Shown here: positions 61,157 through 64,000 of the stretch, in pieces | Numbering within the stretch: the stretch's first letter is position 1 | Layout of the letters: every line of letters starts with the position of its first letter | NCBI GenBank assembly: GCA_030065055.1 | Contig: JASJDS010000097.1 | Coordinates: 31,302-95,301 of the forward strand | DNA: 64,000 bases | Direction: 5' to 3' | Source: Calothrix sp. MO_192.B10 | GTDB taxonomy: Bacteria > Cyanobacteriota > Cyanobacteriia > Cyanobacteriales > Nostocaceae | Program-made: the position numbers and the translations under genes | Notes under the pieces: generated by a model | Told to the model about the DNA's origin: nothing | Databases searched by the model: none | The model's input: the letters and a program-made list of their open reading frames with translations, nothing else

Positions 61157-62047
61157 TCAACTCGCTAGCCACAAAGCAACATTACGCACATAGGTTTTAA
61201 TATCTGACAAGGCGCGAGGTTCATGTTTCATCCCATTGCCTGGGGATTCATCTACAAAGCTGGGACACCCCTTATTAGTGTCCCAATTGTAATCTACAAG
61301 GTGATGAAAGCTGGAGTTAGCAACTGCTCTGCCTAAGATATTACCTTGTGCATCCTGGTAATGCTCGATCGCTACCACTAGGTTAAAATCACGACCAGTA
61401 ACCAAACTGTTACCCAGTGCGATCGCTCGTGCATTGCCATTTCCCTGACCCACTCCAATACCACCTTCGTGGGGATGGCTGGGAAAATATTCAATCCTTC
61501 CCGAAGATGCATTGGTATTTTTCAGCAGTTCGTGAATCGGTTCCACTGGGGTAATTTTTTGATAGTCGCCGTTAGCACCAGAATGGTAATTGGGCCAGGA
61601 AATATAAGTCGTATATGGGTCATCATTGCAACAGCGAGATTTATCAGGGTCAGGGTTTTTACTGTGAAAATAGTGAATATCGCCGATGTCCACTATTCCG
61701 TCCATGGAACAACCCATATCCTGATGGTCGCGGGTGGCGAGCATACCGCCACCCCGGCGGCGAAAAGCGTTAATCCCTGCGCGGTCTTTATCACTTAACC
61801 CATCCCCAACATCTAAAGCAAATAGCCATAGTTGGTCAAAGTCTGATTGGTCGAGGCTACCTAAAATTGGATCATTACCTTCAATATCTGTTTGGCGATC
61901 GCGCGCTGTCACTTCACACAATGGCTTTCCCGTTTGGTCTTGCAAAGATGACAGATATTCCTGTAGCATGGAAAACCGCCAAATACTCCAGTCATCTTCC
62001 GTTGTCGAAATAGTTGTTTGCAACAAAATGCGAATTGGTTGCACCAT
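61157..62047 (-). CDS. Hypothetical protein with ThuA/glutamine-amidotransferase-like features
   Basis: 296 aa, no exact family recognised. GDGLSDKDRAGINAFRRRGGGMLATRDHQDMGCS has the look of the class I glutamine-amidotransferase-like (ThuA) fold, with DH and Cys near the elbow. CCNDDPYTTYISWPNYHSGANGDY and SHPHEGGIGVGQG are conserved-looking. No signal peptide. It starts 13 bp before the DUF389 gene, so they are likely one transcript. Function unknown. Confidence 0.65.
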   Translation of the reverse strand: MVQPIRILLQTTISTTEDDWSIWRFSMLQEYLSSLQDQTGKPLCEVTARDRQTDIEGNDPILGSLDQSDFDQLWLFALDVGDGLSDKDRAGINAFRRRGGGMLATRDHQDMGCSMDGIVDIGDIHYFHSKNPDPDKSRCCNDDPYTTYISWPNYHSGANGDYQKITPVEPIHELLKNTNASSGRIEYFPSHPHEGGIGVGQGNGNARAIALGNSLVTGRDFNLVVAIEHYQDAQGNILGRAVANSSFHHLVDYNWDTNKGCPSFVDESPGNGMKHEPRALSDIKTYVRNVALWLAS

Positions 62048-62194
62048 GGCTTTGGTAGAGAGTGGGGATACGTATTACTCAATTTAGCAGTTTGCTGCCG
62101 ATCTAGAATTAGATAGTTGTGACATACTTCCATACTCCCGCAAGGGGCGGAATTAGGTGTTTGCCTTCTCCTGGAGTTTCTGATCAAAATCCCT

Positions 62195-63748
62195 ATGCCT
62201 CGTTGGTTCAATACTGCTGGTCCTTGTAAAGCAGATATTCACTATATGCTACCCCCCACAGTTCGCTTGCCCAATTTGCAGCGGCTAATTGTCCAACAAA
62301 GCTATTTTGTCATTCATGCACCCCGACAAACGGGTAAGACTACTGCAATGTTGGCACTGGCACAACAATTAACTGAAAGTGGTAGTTATACTGCTGTCAT
62401 GGTATCTGCTGAGGTTGGCGCACCCTTCAGTAATGAGCCAGAAACTGCTGAACTTGCTATTCTTGATGCTTGGCGGGCAAGTAGTCAATTAGATTTACCT
62501 GATGATTTACACCCTCCTGACAATTGGGATAATGCACAACCAGGAAGGAGAATTCAAGCTGCTTTGCAAGCTTGGGCGCAAGCTTCACCTAGACCCTTAG
62601 TGCTGTTCATTGATGAAATTGACTCCCTACAGGATGAAGCACTGATTTCTGCTTTACGACAGTTACGTGATGGTTATCGCAGTCGTCCCCAACATTTTCC
62701 TATTAGCGTGGGATTAATTGGTTTGCGCGATGTCAGGGATTATAAGGTGGCAAGTGGGGGTAGCAATAGATTAAATACCGCAAGTCCTTTCAATATCAAA
62801 GTCCGTTCCCTGACTTTAAGGGATTTTACTGCTACAGAGGTTGGTGAATTATATCAGCAGCATACTGATGATACTGGACAAGTTTTTACACAATCTGCAA
62901 TCGAGGCTGCATTTCATTTGACTCAAGGACAACCTTGGTTGGTAAATGCTTTGGCTAAAGAGATTGTGGAAGAAATGGTGACGGATACCAGTGTAGCCAT
63001 TACACCGGAACATATCCATGCAGCATCTGAAGTCCTGATTAGGAGGCAAGATACCCATCTTGATTCTTTGGCTGAAAAGCTACGTGAGCCAAGGATAAAA
63101 GCTATTATTGAACCCATACTTGCAGGACAAGCATTAGGAGATACTCCATCGGATGACAGACAATATCTGCTGGATTTGGGGTTATTGCGACGAGATCCTG
63201 CGGGAGGGTTGATAATCGCCAATCCTATTTATCGGCAGGTAATTCCCCATGTTCTGGTACAGGGGACTCAAGACAGTTTACCCCACATTACTCCTAGTTG
63301 GTTAACTCCATCAGGACAATTAAATACAGATGATTTATTACAAGCTTTTTTGGCATTTTGGCGACAGCATGGAGAACCTTTACTTGGCAGCACTGCTTAC
63401 CATGAAATTGCACCCCATCTGGTATTAATGGCATTTTTACATCGTGTGGTAAATGGGGGTGGAACTTTAGAAAGGGAGTATGCCATTGGTAGGGATAGGA
63501 TGGATTTATGTTTGAAATATGGCAATGTTACCCTCGGAATTGAATTAAAAGCTTGGCGAGATAAAAAGGGAGACCCTTTAGAATCGGGTATTAAACAGTT
63601 AGATTCTTATTTGGCAAGGTTAGGGGTAAATTTTGGTTGGTTGGTGATTTTTGATGTCCGCAGTAAGGCTTTACCTATGGAAGAGCGTTTGAGTTCTCAA
63701 GTTGTTACTACTGAAACTGGGCGTTCTGTTACTGTTGTCAGAGCATAG
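62195..63748 (+). CDS. AAA-like ATPase fused to a PD-(D/E)XK-type nuclease domain
   Basis: 517 aa. Walker A is IHAPRQTGKTTAMLAL and Walker B is PLVLFIDEIDSLQ. After the ATPase, a helical part (to about 400), then a C-terminal PD-(D/E)XK-like segment: YAIGRDRMDLCLKYGNVTLG (Asp) followed by IELKAWRDK (Glu-x-Lys). Such ATPase-nuclease fusions are common in cyanobacteria and of unknown role; defence is a possibility. The window's first gene has a related ATPase. Monocistronic, no signal. Confidence 0.85.
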   Translation: MPRWFNTAGPCKADIHYMLPPTVRLPNLQRLIVQQSYFVIHAPRQTGKTTAMLALAQQLTESGSYTAVMVSAEVGAPFSNEPETAELAILDAWRASSQLDLPDDLHPPDNWDNAQPGRRIQAALQAWAQASPRPLVLFIDEIDSLQDEALISALRQLRDGYRSRPQHFPISVGLIGLRDVRDYKVASGGSNRLNTASPFNIKVRSLTLRDFTATEVGELYQQHTDDTGQVFTQSAIEAAFHLTQGQPWLVNALAKEIVEEMVTDTSVAITPEHIHAASEVLIRRQDTHLDSLAEKLREPRIKAIIEPILAGQALGDTPSDDRQYLLDLGLLRRDPAGGLIIANPIYRQVIPHVLVQGTQDSLPHITPSWLTPSGQLNTDDLLQAFLAFWRQHGEPLLGSTAYHEIAPHLVLMAFLHRVVNGGGTLEREYAIGRDRMDLCLKYGNVTLGIELKAWRDKKGDPLESGIKQLDSYLARLGVNFGWLVIFDVRSKALPMEERLSSQVVTTETGRSVTVVRA

Positions 63749-63879
63749 TACTTGACCACATTAATTTTGCGGGGTGGACATCCAACCGCCAGGGACTCTA
63801 AGTCCCTGGCTAATAGCAAAAGTCCTATAAATAGGACTGATGCAATGCCCCTCATAACTAATGTGGTGGAACACTAGTA
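63746..63879. mobile_element. MITE with CCACATTA ends, copy 1
   Basis: TAGTACTTGACCACATTA...(right) CATAACTAATGTGGTGGAACACTAGTA: inverted repeats with an internal hairpin GCCAGGGACTCTAAGTCCCTGGC-type (about 63789-63812). Directly after the nuclease-ATPase stop. Confidence 0.6.
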
Positions 63880-64000
63880 CTCCACCACATTAATTTTGAT
63901 GGGCAAACCAACTTCTAGACTTCTCCTCTCCTCCTCTGACTCTGCGCTCTCTGCGCCTCTGCGGTTTCTGACTCTACCCCTCATAACTAATGTGGTAGAC
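63877..64000. mobile_element. MITE with CCACATTA ends, copy 2, reaches the window end
   Basis: Begins CTCCACCACATTAATTTTGATGGG and ends CTCATAACTAATGTGGTAGAC, so two related elements stand in tandem. It shares tips with copy 1. Confidence 0.55.

Overview
The window looks like a filamentous, probably heterocyst-forming (Nostocales-type) cyanobacterium. The sequence shows a very high density of GCGATCGC (HIP1) sites, short tandem heptamer repeats and many small inverted-repeat elements. It also has genes typical of the group: a fused modBC, the carboxysome shell protein CcmP, a NucA/NuiA pair, and a hypFCDEAB cluster carrying a tautomerase gene as in Anabaena/Nostoc. No rRNA, tRNA or CRISPR array was recognised.

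Layout. 1-1911 is the edge-truncated 5' part of a CHAT-protease/ATPase gene (minus strand). 2.9-13.9 kb is a ribosomal peptide (RiPP) cluster on the minus strand, transcribed from 13.9 kb downwards: radical SAM/SPASM enzyme, a 59-aa double-glycine precursor with a CC-x5-C core, a glycosyltransferase, a C39-peptidase ABC exporter, a second NHLM-type ABC protein and an HlyD-type adaptor. A possible DNA-binding protein (14.3-14.9 kb) lies upstream. The cluster is flanked by two pairs of directly repeated blocks (about 1.94-2.64 kb and 15.3-15.9 kb). Then follow ccmP with a pentapeptide-repeat gene (16.2-17.5 kb), an S46 peptidase (17.8-20.0 kb), two tandem von Willebrand A proteins (20.7-22.1 kb), remnants of an IS605-type element, and a molybdate locus (23.7-26.9 kb: RHH-TOBE regulator, modA, modBC).

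27.4-37.9 kb is an accessory zone. It holds the convergent nuclease inhibitor and nuclease (nuiA/nucA), a fragment of modC, a TnpB element, a fragment of hypE, a secreted formylglycine-generating enzyme / HAD hydrolase / arylsulfatase set that can work together, and many nested repeats. A RelE-type toxin-antitoxin pair (37.9-38.4 kb) leads into the hydrogenase maturation cluster (38.7-46.0 kb). 46.6-50.4 kb holds an alpha/beta hydrolase and a SpoIIM/RDD membrane gene set. 50.6-56.3 kb is an RNA-repair cassette (Hen1, a small P-loop kinase, a TraX-like protein, Pnkp). The right part has a stand-alone AAA ATPase behind a 76-bp direct repeat, a DUF433 antitoxin with a decayed DUF5615 partner, an SMP-30 lipoprotein, a DUF389 membrane protein, a hypothetical protein, and an ATPase fused to a PD-(D/E)XK-like nuclease domain.

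The most novel system is the RiPP cluster: its short three-cysteine core, a dedicated radical SAM enzyme and a glycosyltransferase do not match one standard RiPP class that I can name with confidence. The accessory zones also show clear nested insertions of small elements and captured gene fragments (modC, hypE) whose intact copies are in the same window.
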